From NCBI RefSeq assembly GCF_026000295.1, contig NZ_AP026769.1, positions 62,001 through 126,000 of the forward strand: a DNA stretch of 64,000 bases. Reading direction: 5' to 3'. The notes beneath the pieces were generated by a model. It did no database searches. It saw only the letters and a list, made by a program, of their open reading frames with translations, and was not told where the DNA came from. Position numbers and translations under genes: made by a program. The stretch comes from Helicobacter suis HS1 (lineage in GTDB: Bacteria; Campylobacterota; Campylobacteria; Campylobacterales; Helicobacteraceae). The first letter of the stretch is position 1; each line of letters opens with the position of its first letter. Shown here in pieces: positions 50,017-60,737 of the stretch.

Positions 50017-51027
50017 GTGAATTACATTGGCTCTAAACGCAGGTTATCTAGTTTTTTACTCAGTAGTATTCAGGATACTTTAAGATCCCATGGGGTTTTG
50101 CTTGCAGACTGCGTTTTTACCGATCTCTTTTCCGGAACAGCAGCAGTAGGGAGGTTATTTAAAAACCATGTTAAACAAGTACTAAGTAATGATCAAGAGT
50201 TTTATAGCTTTGTACTAGCCAAGCATTATATTGAAAACACACAACCCTTAAAACGGGCTATCAAACTTATCAATACCCTTAATCATCTCCGGCCTATCAA
50301 GGGTAAAATTTATAAACACTACGCTTTAGGGGGCGGTGAGAAGCGGCAGTATTTTAGCGATACAAATGCCATGAAAATTGATAGCATGCGTACCCAGATT
50401 GCGCGCTGGCAAGAAAAACAAGCCATCACTCAAGCCGAATTTTACTTTTTACTCACCTCGCTTTTAGAGTGTGCGGATAAAGTGGCTAACACAGCCTCTA
50501 TTTATGGCGCCTTTTTAAAACATCTTAAAAAAAGCGCACAACAAGATTTGTTTTTATCTCCTGCTGCTTTAGAGTTAAGCATGAATTCTCACTATGCCTA
50601 CCAAACTGATGCGAGTAAACTTATTAGACAAATTAAAACCGATGTTTTATATTTAGATCCCCCCTATAACCAACGCGAATATGGGGCTAATTACCATATA
50701 TTAAACAGCATTGCTATTTATGATGATTTTATCCCACAGGGTAAAACTGGTCTTAGGGTCTATCAAAAATCTGCGTGGTGTAACAAACACGCCGCATACA
50801 AGGCCTTAGAATATGTGATTAAACACACCAACGCGCGTTTTATCTTTTTAAGTTATAACAATGAAGGGTTATTAAATTTAGAGGAAATTAAAACTCTCTT
50901 TAGTAAACACGGTAACTACAGCCTTAAAAGCCAAGTGTATAACCGTTTTAAAGCCAATTCTAGCCCTAAAAAAGAAAGCACAATAGAGTACTTGCATGGA
51001 TTAGAAAAACTAACCAAGTCAAGCTAG
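50017..51027 (+). CDS. D12-class adenine-N6 DNA methyltransferase
   Basis: Alpha-class order: NYIGSKRRL and FTDLFSGTAAVGRLF (SAM site) at the N-terminus, LYLDPPYNQREYGANYH at ~225, C-terminal SYNNEG. Start is GTG 50017 after TAAGG. 336 aa. Probably one half of a restriction-modification system. Its endonuclease could be the truncated gene that follows, though that one resembles a different RM class. Confidence 0.85.
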   Translation: MNYIGSKRRLSSFLLSSIQDTLRSHGVLLADCVFTDLFSGTAAVGRLFKNHVKQVLSNDQEFYSFVLAKHYIENTQPLKRAIKLINTLNHLRPIKGKIYKHYALGGGEKRQYFSDTNAMKIDSMRTQIARWQEKQAITQAEFYFLLTSLLECADKVANTASIYGAFLKHLKKSAQQDLFLSPAALELSMNSHYAYQTDASKLIRQIKTDVLYLDPPYNQREYGANYHILNSIAIYDDFIPQGKTGLRVYQKSAWCNKHAAYKALEYVIKHTNARFIFLSYNNEGLLNLEEIKTLFSKHGNYSLKSQVYNRFKANSSPKKESTIEYLHGLEKLTKSS

Positions 51028-51049
51028 AAAAGATGAGTAAGGCTAATTA

Positions 51050-51949
51050 ATGATCGCTATAAAAAATTTAAAAGAGGTACTTCTAGCTTTAGGGTTTGAA
51101 GGGAAGAGTGTGTTCACAAAATCCTATGAAGTGGGGGCTAGGATTGAGGTGGATTTTACAAAGAAAAGCATCACATATACACCCCTTGATACAGACTTTA
51201 AAGAGGGGGAGTATCCAAGTTTAGATAAGCCTAGCAAGGGTTTTATTATCCATAGAAACACCACCACTAATTTTAAATCTAATGAAAACTTTGTCTGTTT
51301 AGTGGCTGTGCATAAACTTTTAGAAAAAGGCTATAAGCCAGAGCATATTATTTTAGAACCTAGCTTTAAAGTGGGGCATAAGCCACAGGTTTATAGCGAT
51401 ATTTTAGTGCTTAATCAGAAATTTGAAAACTTAGTTTTAATTGAGAATAAAACCTATGGGAGTGAGTTTAGCAAGGAATGGAATAACATGCTTAAAAATG
51501 GTGGCCAACTCTTTAGTTACTATGCGGTGAATAAAACCCCCTATCTGTGTTTACTAGCCTTTGAAAATGGAAACAAGTATGAAATGCGCTTAATTTCTAT
51601 GCAAGATAATTCAGATCACTTAGAGCACATCAACAGCACACTTAAAAAGGAGGATAACAAGCGCGGTTTTAATGATCCGGCTAATACCAATGCTACAAGT
51701 TATTTTGAAGTGTGGAAGGAAACTTATTCTACAGCCTCCACCACTAAAGGCCTTTTTGAAACAGATATAGAGGCCTATAAAATTGGCAAGGAAAAATATA
51801 AAATAAGCGACTTATCTGTTGTTTCTAAAGATCAAATTGCAAGCATTTACCATGAATTTGCCACAATCTTACGCCACCACTCCATTGGTAATCATGAGAA
51901 TAGTTTTTATTCTTCACCCAACCCACCATTCCACCCTAAGCCCCTATAA
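51050..51949 (+). pseudogene. Restriction-type N-terminal PD-(D/E)xK region, truncated at an IS605-like element
   Basis: YSDILVLNQKFENLVLIENKT matches a PD-(D/E)xK core (Asp...Glu-x-Lys). EFATILRHHSIGNHENSFY is the usual lead into a type I/IIG methylase domain, which is absent. The last ~12 codons look like IS left-end sequence. The rest of the gene does not reappear after the element, so the insertion was accompanied by deletion, or the region rearranged. Confidence 0.65.
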
Positions 51950-53208
51950 TTGGGGCTTATCCACTTCGCTAAACCTCCATAATTTAGCAACCGCGCCGTA
52001 AACCCCCTAGCTTTAACTATGGGGATATAAGGCGCATGTTTGGTCGTTTTTCAAGCAAAGTGTGTATAATATAGTTCTATGCTCATCGCCTACAAGCAGA
52101 AACTCTACAATTCAAGCAAGAACAAGCAGATAGACAGACTCTTGCGTCTTTATGGCATTTGCTACAATCATTGTATCGCTTTGCATAAGCGGTATTATAG
52201 GCTCTATAAGAAGCACTTGAATTTCTACACTTTGAAAAAGCACATCACCAAGCTAAAGAGAACAGCACGCTTTGCTTTTTTGAAAACTCTAGGCTCTCAA
52301 ACCTTGCAAGAGCTAGTAGGGAGGATAGACAAGGCTTATAAAAAGTTTTTTAAGAAACAAGGCAGACCGCCTAGATTTAAAAAGGTGGCCAACTATCAGT
52401 CTTTCACATTTTCACAATGTGGTTATAAAATCCAAGACAACATTATCTCTTTTAATGGCTATCGCTTTAAGTTTGTCAAAACCTACGACCTTGCAGGCAA
52501 ACCCAAGACCTTAACCATTAAAAGAGATAATCTAGGCGATTATTTCTTGTGCTTGGTGTGCGAAACAGAGGATAACCTTAAGCCCGCAGGCGGTAACAGC
52601 GTGGGGCTTGACTTTGGGTTAAAAACTTTTCTCACATGCTCTAATGGCACACAAATCCCATCGCCTTTATTTTTCTCTAAATTCTTGCCTTTGATCCGTG
52701 CTTGCTCTCGCTCCCTATCCAAAAAGAAAAGAGGCAGTCATAACCGCCTAAAGGCTAGGCTAAAACTTGCTAGATTGCACCGCAAAGTCCAAAATCTTAG
52801 AAAAGACTTTTTCTACAAGATTGCTAATAGCCTAGCCAAACAATACGCCACTATTTTCATTGAAGATTTGAACCTGAAGGGTATGGTTAAACTTTGGGGG
52901 CGCAAGATTAATGATTTGGCTTTTGGTGAGTTTGTGGCTATCTTGGAGAGAAAAACCCAAGTGGTTAAGATTGATAGATTCTATCCTAGCTCTAAAACTT
53001 GTTCTAATTGTGGAGCACTCAAAGAGGATTTAAGCCTAAAAGATAGGTTTTTTCATTGCCCTTCTTGTGGCTTTTCTTTGGATAGAGATTTGAACGCAAG
53101 TATAAATATTCATAGAGTGGGGGCATCCACTCTTGGAGGAGAAGCTGTAAGACCCGCCTAGCGGGCAAGCTTTGATGATCCCAGAATCCCCTAGCTTTAG
53201 CTATGGGG
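51937..53208 (+). mobile_element. IS200/IS605-family element carrying only tnpB
   Basis: tnpB is flanked by near-identical 21-base palindromes at 52004-52024 and 53188-53208 (both begin CCCCTAGCTTTA and end CTATGGGG), plus a perfect 8-bp hairpin TAAGCCCC/GGGGCTTA at 51937-51959. No tnpA is present, so it cannot move by itself. The outer boundaries are approximate. Confidence 0.75.
52079..53161 (+). CDS. tnpB: RNA-guided endonuclease TnpB
   Basis: 360 aa. RuvC-like residues: GLDFGLKTFLT (Asp), IFIEDLNLKGM (Glu), SLDRDLNASINI (Asp). A four-cysteine zinc finger CSNCGALKE...HCPSCGF lies between. The N-terminus MLIAYKQKLY is typical. All key residues are intact, so it may be active. The right end downstream is the expected position of the omega RNA. 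Confidence 0.9.
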   Translation: MLIAYKQKLYNSSKNKQIDRLLRLYGICYNHCIALHKRYYRLYKKHLNFYTLKKHITKLKRTARFAFLKTLGSQTLQELVGRIDKAYKKFFKKQGRPPRFKKVANYQSFTFSQCGYKIQDNIISFNGYRFKFVKTYDLAGKPKTLTIKRDNLGDYFLCLVCETEDNLKPAGGNSVGLDFGLKTFLTCSNGTQIPSPLFFSKFLPLIRACSRSLSKKKRGSHNRLKARLKLARLHRKVQNLRKDFFYKIANSLAKQYATIFIEDLNLKGMVKLWGRKINDLAFGEFVAILERKTQVVKIDRFYPSSKTCSNCGALKEDLSLKDRFFHCPSCGFSLDRDLNASINIHRVGASTLGGEAVRPA

Positions 53209-53228
53209 AGTATGTCAACATACCTTAA

Positions 53229-53525
53229 TTATTTTATTCTATGACACGCATCTTTAAATCCTAGCTCACAGGCTTTCTTATGATATTCTAAAGCCCTCTG
53301 TAGATTTTTTTGCACACCCTCCCCATTCTCATACAAGTTTCCTAAGTTATTATAGCCGGCCGCATCTCCCATGCTTGCTGCTTTCTTGAAATACTCTAGG
53401 GCTTTCTTATAACCTTTACTTTGATAAGCTTTTTCAGCAATTGAAAAATACGCATCACCCTCTCCCTTAGCCTGCACACTGCAAAGTACACCCACCAACG
53501 CTACACACAACACACTTTTTAGCAT
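53229..53525 (-). CDS. Small secreted Sel1-repeat protein
   Basis: 98 aa with a signal peptide (MLKSVLCVALVGVLCSVQA) and two Sel1 units (YKKALEYFKKAASMGDAAGY; LQRALEYHKKACELGFKDAC). Much shorter than Hcp proteins; it appears complete (stop after CHRIK). Confidence 0.75.
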   Translation of the reverse strand: MLKSVLCVALVGVLCSVQAKGEGDAYFSIAEKAYQSKGYKKALEYFKKAASMGDAAGYNNLGNLYENGEGVQKNLQRALEYHKKACELGFKDACHRIK

Positions 53526-53574
53526 TTTTTCTCCTTTGTAGAATTTGCAGAAACCAAGCCTTCATCTTTAAATG

Positions 53575-55272
53575 CTATCGGCTTATCTTAAAAACACAAA
53601 AGAAAATAACGCGATCTTTTGCTTGCCTAGATAAATCATAATAGAAAGCCCAACAGCTGACCAGTTCTGTAGAGCTATCTTGGTGCTTTTGAGAGGGTTC
53701 ATGGCGCAACCTTGCTAAAATGTCTTTTGTGAGCTCTTTACCTAATTCTACGCCCCATTGATCAAAACTATTAATATTCCAAATCACCCCTTGTATAAAG
53801 ATTTTATGTTCATAAAGCGCAATTAAAGCCCCCACACTCTTAGGGCAAATGGTTTCTAATAAAATCACATTACTAGGGCGATTACCCGAAAAAATGCGGT
53901 GGTGGGCAAGTTTGCTAGCTTTTTGCTCAGAATAACCCATTTTTAAGAGCTCTTTAAAGGCTTCTTCATATTCCTTACCCTCCATAAAAGCCTGTGCTTG
54001 GGCAAACATGTTACTCACCAAAATATCATGGTGTTCTGGTAAATGCCCCTCTTTGCTTAGAGAGACAATAAAATCAATCGGGCTAATATGCGTACCTTGA
54101 TGGAGTAATTGGAAAAACGCATGCTGGGCATTAGTACCCACATCGCCCCAAATAATAGGCCCTGTATCATAATCCACTACTTGCCCCTCTAAAGTGGTGC
54201 TTTTGCCATTGCTTTCCATATCTAGTTGTTGGATAAAACGCGGAAAATAGCGCAAATATTGATCATAGGGGGCTATTAAATGGCTACCCGCATCAAAAAG
54301 ATTAATATACCAAATGCCTAAGAGTGCTAAAATAACCGGCATATTCTGCTCAAAGGGGGCGTTTTTAAAATGCTCATCCATTTCATAAGCCCCCTGTAAT
54401 AAACTCTTAAAATTTTGCTTGCCTAGATAAATCATAATAGAAAGCCCAACAGCTGACCATAAACTATAACGACCCCCTACCCAATTCCAAAAAGAAAACA
54501 TGTTTTCTGTATCAATCCCAAAGTCTTGTACCGCTTCTTTATTAGTAGAAACAGCCACAAAATGCTTAGCAATGTGGCATTCATCTAAGGCGTGGGCTAA
54601 AAACCATTGGCGCGCGCTTAGCGCATTAGTTAAAGTTTCCTGTGTAGAAAAAGTCTTAGAGGCAATGATAAAAAGCGTGGTTTCTGGATAAATCTTATCT
54701 AACACCCCTTGTATTTGCGTACCATCTACATTAGAAATAAAGTGCACATTTAAACGCGGGCTACCGTAGTGTTTAAGTGCCTTACACACCATTAAAGCCC
54801 CTAAATCCGATCCGCCTATACCAATATTAACAACATCAGTAATCACTTGATTAGTATAGCCAAGCCACTCCCCACAACGCAGCGCATCGCTAAAGGCCTC
54901 CATGCGCTCCAGTACGGCGCGTACCTGTGGGAGAACATTTTGCCCCTCCTCTATAATAGGCGACTCTCCTTGATAACGCAAAGCGGTATGTAAAACAGCG
55001 CGCTCCTCTGTGGTGTTGATTTTTGCACCCGAAAACATCGCCTCTATTTTGTGCTTTAGCCCGCATTCTTGGGCTAGAGCTCTTAAGAGTTTTAAAGTGG
55101 TGTTGTTGATGCGATTTTTAGAGTAATCTAAATAAATAGAGCCAGTTTTAAGAAAATAACGCGTGGCACGGCTTGGATCTTCTTTAAACATGTCTTTCAT
55201 ATGGATCGTTTTAATGGTGTTAAAATGCTCTAATAAATCCTTAAAGCTCTGTAATTGTGTTAAGGTTTTCAT
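53575..55272 (-). CDS. pgi: Glucose-6-phosphate isomerase, C-terminus altered
   Basis: Interconverts glucose-6-P and fructose-6-P. Signatures: [44 protein letters not shown], and [16 protein letters not shown] near the end. Start ATG 55272 follows AGGAG. After DSSTELV the frame runs through a 47-base copy of pgi itself (53617-53663) read in another frame, adding an unlikely tail ([17 protein letters not shown]). The catalytic body is complete. Confidence 0.9.
   Translation of the reverse strand: MKTLTQLQSFKDLLEHFNTIKTIHMKDMFKEDPSRATRYFLKTGSIYLDYSKNRINNTTLKLLRALAQECGLKHKIEAMFSGAKINTTEERAVLHTALRYQGESPIIEEGQNVLPQVRAVLERMEAFSDALRCGEWLGYTNQVITDVVNIGIGGSDLGALMVCKALKHYGSPRLNVHFISNVDGTQIQGVLDKIYPETTLFIIASKTFSTQETLTNALSARQWFLAHALDECHIAKHFVAVSTNKEAVQDFGIDTENMFSFWNWVGGRYSLWSAVGLSIMIYLGKQNFKSLLQGAYEMDEHFKNAPFEQNMPVILALLGIWYINLFDAGSHLIAPYDQYLRYFPRFIQQLDMESNGKSTTLEGQVVDYDTGPIIWGDVGTNAQHAFFQLLHQGTHISPIDFIVSLSKEGHLPEHHDILVSNMFAQAQAFMEGKEYEEAFKELLKMGYSEQKASKLAHHRIFSGNRPSNVILLETICPKSVGALIALYEHKIFIQGVIWNINSFDQWGVELGKELTKDILARLRHEPSQKHQDSSTELVSCWAFYYDLSRQAKDRVIFFCVFKISR
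53617..53663 (-). repeat. In-place copy of 54413-54459 (offset 796)
   Basis: 47 identical bases, the shortest clear case. Confidence 0.85.
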
Positions 55273-55358
55273 ACACTCCTCTAAATTTTTCAAACAAAAA
55301 TTCCCCCATTATAACCACAAAGTTAAAACCTCTCAACCCACATTAACCCCTCTTTTGT

Positions 55359-55364
55359 TACAAT
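55359..55364 (+). promoter_or_regulatory. -10 box of the type IIG RM gene
   Basis: TACAAT ends 25 bases before ATG 55390 and overlaps the alternative upstream ATG 55363, which favours the later start. Confidence 0.45.
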
Positions 55365-57403
55365 GCCTTTATTTTTAAGAAAGACCCCCATGCGCTTTAT
55401 CACAAATAATCTCTTTACCCCCTACACTTTAAACGAGGAATTTCCTATTCTTTATAACTTTGATCAAAGTCAAGCACAGGCTAAACAAGCTCTAGATCGC
55501 ATGTGTGCGCTTAATATAAACACACAAAGCAACGAACACCAGTTTGAAGATAGCTTTATTGCCCCTGTGCTTGAAATTTTAGGTTGGCAATTTTTACGCC
55601 AAGAGGAAAAGATCATTCAAGGCAAATTAGAAAAACCAGACTTTTTACTTTTTGCCACTAAAGAGTGTTTGTTAAAGTACACAGCATTAGAAAGAGATTT
55701 AAGACGGGCGAGTAATGAACATTTTGCCGTAATTTTAGAGAGTAAAGCCTCCTCTGTGATCTTAGATAATGGCAAAGTAGAAAACAACCCCCACTACCAG
55801 ATTTTGCACTACTGCAACGCCTTAAGGCATGATTATGGCTTTTTAACTAATGGGCGTTTTTGGCGCTTTTATAACACCAGTACCCTTTCTACCCATAAAG
55901 TCTTTTTTGAGGTGCATTTAGAGGGGATTTTGCAAAATCAGGATTTAGAAGAGTTTTTATACTTTTATCATCTTTTTAGCGCGCAAAACTTCACCCCCAA
56001 AGATAGCCCTATAGAAAAGACCTTAGAGTGTAACGCAAAAAACATTGTACAAATTGAACAAGATTTATCTAGTTTAATCTATGGCACAAATGGGCAGGAT
56101 TCGCTCTTTGAGGACATCGGCGCAGCGCTTTATGCTGTTTATGCCAAGCAAACTAAAGAAGAAGAAAGAGAGATTCTTTTAAAAAACATCTATGAAAACA
56201 CCCTATATTTTTTATTCCGCTTACTCTTTATTGCCTACTTTGAGGATAGATTTTTAGACAGCCTTAAAGATCACCCCGCCCTTTCTCGTTATTTGAGTCT
56301 ATACACTTTGTTAGAGGATAAAAAATGGGGAGAAAATAGCGCCAGTTTTGTGGGAATGGCGCGTTTAGAGGAGATTTTTAGGGTTTATAACGCGGGCAAT
56401 GCTAATTATTCCATGCCTCTTTTTAATGGCGGGCTTTTTGAAGAATCTAAAAGCACCCTTTTTAAAAGGGGGCAAATCATTAATGACACCCTACTAAAGC
56501 GCATTCTGACTAAACTTTTTTATTATGACTATGAAAAAGGCTATAAGCGGGGTTATTCTATGCTTAGTATCTCGCATTTGGGTAGTATTTATGAGGGGCT
56601 ACTTTCCTATCAATTTGCCCTAGCTAGTGAGAATTTATATTATTGCGTGTATGCCACAAATGAGGGGTATTTTGATAGCTATGATCTTAAAAATATCAAA
56701 GAAAAACCCAAAAGTACCCAACACTACACACAAGGCCAGCTTTATTTAAAAAATAGCGCCAATTCGCGCAAAAGTAGCGGGAGTTTTTACACCCCAGAGA
56801 AAATCACAAAAGAATTAGTCAAACAGGCCTTAGTAGGGTTAAATGATGCCAACATCTTAAATTTTAAAATCCTAGATAATGCCTGTGGATCGGGGGCTTT
56901 TTTAATTGAAAGTTTGCACCAAGTGAGCCAAAGGGCATTAAATGGTGAATTTCCCTCTTTAAAACCTCTTTTAGAACAAGAAAAACAAATTGTAGAGGAA
57001 CAGATTAAAAAATGCGCTGTACCAAGTTTCCCGCTTGATGAGGGTGCTTTGATTAAGCGCTTGGTGCTTAAAAACTTAATTTATGGCATAGATAAAAACC
57101 CCTTTGCAATTGAACTAGCTAAACTCGCGCTTTGGATAGATAGCTTTGTTTTTGGTACGCCACTAAGTTTTTTAGAACCCCACCTTAGATGTGGCGATGC
57201 CTTGTTAGGTTGTACTTTAGAGGAATTTAAAGAATTTTTGAGAGAAACAGGTCAGATTAAAAATTCTATAGCCTATCAAGGAAGTGTATTTGCGCCAAAC
57301 TTTTTTGAGGAGTTTAAAAAGCTACAGGAGGATTTTAAAGCCCTAACTAGTATCAAAGACACCACCAAAGAGGAAATAGAGCATTCTAAAGAACTTTTTA
57401 AAC

Positions 57404-57646
57404 AAGAATTAAAACCCCTTTTAATCCCTATTAAAGAACTCTTAAATACGCAAGAAAGAGCGCTTAAAGAGGTTAGAAATGCGCTAGATTTAGAAATTGC
57501 CAAACACTGCGAGGCGCGGTTTAATAAACTCAACACAGCGTGGCTAGATTTTAGGCGCGAATTAGACATGAGCAATGATAAAGATTTATTTATGGATCAA
57601 GAGACTTTAAAAACAAAGAAAACCGTACAAAGAGGCGCGAGTGAAA
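57404..57646 (+). repeat. Block shared with 58199-58441 (offset 795)
   Basis: The first half (KELLNTQERALKEVRNALDL) fits this location. The second half (FRRELDMSNDKDLF) fits the other. The block therefore mixes both native sequences. Confidence 0.85.
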
Positions 57647-58198
57647 TGCAGGATAATCAAATTTGTTTTGATGCCATTGTGGGCAACCCCCCTTGGGAGA
57701 AAACAAAATTTGATGCCAGCGAGTTTTTTGCTAGTTTAAGGAGTAATTACCGAAGGTTCAGTCTTAAAGAGCAAGAGGAGTTGCGCCTCAATGCTTTGGA
57801 TAAACTCTATATTAAAAAGCAATTTGAATAGGGTATAGAGGAGATTCAAACCTTAAATGCCTATTATAAAACCCATTACCCCCTCAGTAGAGGCGTAGGC
57901 GATAGCAATTTGTTTAGATTTTTTATTGAGCGCCAATTAGGGCTTCTTGCCAAAGAGGCTAGGCTATGTGTGGTTATTCCAAGTGCTTTAATGTTTGAGG
58001 AGGGCAGTGTAGGGCTACGATCAGCTATTTTAGAAAAATTTAGCCCAGAGTTTTTTTATAGCTTTGAGAATCGCAAAAAGATTTTTGAAGATGTGGATAG
58101 CCGTTATAAATTTGCCCTGCTTGGTATTTCTAATAAAAAAGCACACCCAAAGGCCACCATTAAAACCCTCTTTTATTTAGAACAAGTGGAGCAAATTA

Positions 58199-58441
58199 AA
58201 GAATTAAAACCCCTTTTAATCCCTATTAAAGAACTCTTAAATACGCAAGAAAGAGCGCTTAAAGAGGTTAGAAATGCGCTAGATTTAGAAATTGCCAAAC
58301 ACTGCGAGGCGCGGTTTAATAAACTCAACACAGCGTGGCTAGATTTTAGGCGCGAATTAGACATGAGCAATGATAAAGATTTATTTATGGATCAAGAGAC
58401 TTTAAAAACAAAGAAAACCGGTACAAGAGGCGCGAGTGAAA
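58199..58441 (+). repeat. Block shared with 57404-57646 (offset 795)
   Basis: Second occurrence of the 243-base block. The frame is maintained on both sides, after YLEQVEQI and before NETLPLLEGKYIHQF. Confidence 0.85.
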
Positions 58442-59242
58442 ACGAGACGCTTCCCCTTTTAGAGGGCAAATATATCCACCAGTTTAACGCGCGCTTTAAT
58501 ACGCCGCGCTATCAAGTACAGCGCGCAAAACTTGAGGATAGGCTACAAAGTAAAGAGATCTTTCGGGCTAAAAAAGCAGGCTATAGCGGGGCAATTGCCT
58601 TTGAACACCAATATTTTAGGCTAGGGTATAGAGGGGTGTCTAGTGATACAGATGAGCGTAGTTTAATTGTGAGTTTGGTGGCGAAAAATTGTGTGGCCGG
58701 GAATAGCATGTTTTTAAGTATTCCCTATGTTTACACTAAAAAGGGCATGGTAGAAATAAAACCTTTGCAATTACTCTTTGCACTAGGGCTTTTAAATTCT
58801 TTGGTGGTGGATTTTCTCTTGCGCTTGCGTGCACAAATTAATGTTACTAAAACCTGTTTGCTTGAACTCCCCCTACCCCAGCCTAGCCTAACAGAAATAG
58901 AAAACAACCCCACTTTTTTACAGATTGCAAAAAGCGCGCTAGAGTGCCAACTTTTTAACGATAAAGCCGGAGAGTTTGAGGCACTAAAAGCGGTGTTTGA
59001 AAGGCGGCTTGATGTGCCCAAAACCTCTAAACTTTATGATATGAAGCGCGCCAAATTAGATATTTTAATCGCCCGGGAAATCTATGGCCTGAGTTTTGAG
59101 CAGTTTGTGCATTTGTTAAATTCTTTTAAGGTGCTTGCCAAAAAACAACCGGGCTTTATCGCCGCTTTAAAAAGTTTGTGGACAGAAAGCGGGGATTTTT
59201 CTTAATTTTCTCTTAGCTTTCTCTTGGGCGGGAGTTTTGCTT

Positions 59243-59832
59243 AGCGCTAATGCTATCCATACTACGCATATAATCTTTAAAGGCTTGGGTTAATTCGTTA
59301 TTGCGCCAAACCACACCTTCATAAACTTCTATATTTTCAAAATGCAAACCCAAGGGGGCTAAATCGTTATTGGTGATATTTCTAGTTCTTATCAACCGGT
59401 TAATTATATCTAGCCGCTCTTGTCTTTCTGAATCGCTTAAGGGGGCGGGGGTTGTAACTTCAGGGGCGGGCGGTGTAGGCGCTTGAGTGGGCGCGCTAGT
59501 GTTGTTCGCTTCAGGGGCGGGTGTTTGTGTATCCGCTTGAGTGGGATTAACAAACTTAATAAGCCGCCCCCGCATCACATTAAGCCCACTAATGCGGTCA
59601 TTTAGTTTTTGTAAAGCTTTAGAAAAATCCATTTTGTGCCTTGCTTTTTTGAATGGATTTTACAAGGGGTTTTGATCAGAAAATGCGAAAAAGGGGGTTA
59701 ATTTTGTTTTTTAGCCTTACTATTCTTGTAAAGCGGGGTTATCTCCTTAATATCTGAAACATTTAGGCCATACACCCAGCCACCCCCCATATCAATTGAT
59801 ACATTATCTTCTTCTTCACCACTACAAACCGC
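59243..59832 (-). repeat. In-place copy of 60029-60618 (offset 786), preserving overwritten source
   Basis: Matches at 59243-59405 and 59515-59832. The middle (59406-59514) has no match because the corresponding source at 60191-60301 has been replaced. The middle encodes EANNTSAPTQAPTPPAPEVT..SDSERQERLDI, a natural continuation of the phage protein. What the copy replaced is unknown. Confidence 0.9.
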
Positions 59833-59977
59833 GTAGATTGGACCCATCAGAAAAAAATAAGACACTTTTGACATCATCATTAGCATTTATTAATTTTGTG
59901 TAAGAATTTCTTAGCCCGATTGCAAATGCATAAATAACTACCAATACCGCCGTCATTGCCTAGAATATAGCTAGCCT

Positions 59978-60418
59978 CTAGTTTTCTAAAAGGGGTGCGT
60001 TTTTGATTGACTCATAAACTACAGCAAAAGCGCTAATGCTATCCATACTACGCATATAATCTTTAAAGGCTTGGGTTAATTCGTTATTGCGCCAAACCAC
60101 ACCTTCATAAACTTCTATATTTTCAAAATGCAAACCCAAGGGTGCTAAATCGTTATTGGTGATATTTCTAGTTCTTATCAACCGGTTAATTTGTTTATAA
60201 TTTGGGCTATCCAAAACATGGCGCTCTTGTTTCTCATCTAAGCTTAGCAAAGATAGCGCGCTTTTGATTGTGTTAAGAACTCTTTGAGTGAAGGGGTAGG
60301 GGGCGGGTGTTTGTGTATCCGCTTGAGTGGGATTAACAAACTTAATAAGCCGCCCCCGCATCACATTAAGCCCACTAATGCGGTCATTTAGTTTTTGTAA
60401 AGCTTTAGAAAAATCCAT
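59978..60418 (-). pseudogene. Mu-like prophage protein with middle overwritten
   Basis: Native ends: MDFSKALQKLNDRISGLNVM and ..SISAFAVVYESIKNAPLLEN. Residues ~41-77 are foreign (60191-60301, from the MuF-like gene). The original middle survives in 59406-59514. Rebuilt length 146 aa. Function unknown; it lies downstream of a head-protein gene. The stretch 59833-59977 holds no gene I can support. Confidence 0.65.
60191..60301 (-). repeat. In-place copy of 60976-61086 (offset 785)
   Basis: 111 identical bases encoding YPFTQRVLNTIKSALSLLSL of the MuF-like protein; frame kept. Confidence 0.93.
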
Positions 60419-60483
60419 TTTGTGCCTTGCTTTTTTGAATGGATTTTACAAGGGGTTTTGATCAGAAAATGCGAAAAAGGGGG

Positions 60484-60737
60484 TTAATTTTGTTTTTTAG
60501 CCTTACTATTCTTGTAAAGCGGGGTTATCTCCTTAATATCTGAAACATTTAGGCCATACACCCAGCCACCCCCCATATCAATTGATACATTATCTTCTTC
60601 TTCACCACTACAAACCGCAAAATCATAACCCAAAAAAAACCCTCAATAGCAGTGCCTTCATCGCAAATTTGATCATTAACTAAAGTTACTTTAACAACCC
60701 AGCCTAGATATTTTGTATAATCCTCTAGTTTAATCAT
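60484..60737 (-). pseudogene. Small Mu-like prophage protein, homopolymer frameshift
   Basis: The N-terminus MIKLEDYTKYLGWVVKVTLV and the C-terminus CSGEEEDNVSIDMGGGWVYG..KNSKAKKQN lie in two frames joined at A8 60632-60639. Nine As would give a single 84-aa protein. It overlaps the end of the MuF-like gene. Function unknown. Confidence 0.55.

Larger units (their letters stand above)
55390..59205 (+). pseudogene. Type IIG restriction-modification enzyme, split by an in-frame TAG
   Basis: Nuclease end first: KPDFLLFATK...FAVILESKASS (PD-ExK). Methylase: FKILDNACGSGAFLIE (motif I), IYGIDKNPFAIELAKLAL, IVGNPPWEKTK (motif IV NPPW). TAG at 57829 splits it; the same frame continues GIEEIQTLNAYYKTHYPLSR, then RRELDMSNDKDLF and LPLLEGKYIHQFNARF with the target-recognition region to 59205. 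A 243-base block is present twice (57404-57646, 58199-58441) and neither junction looks fully natural. About 1,270 aa if repaired. Confidence 0.8.
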
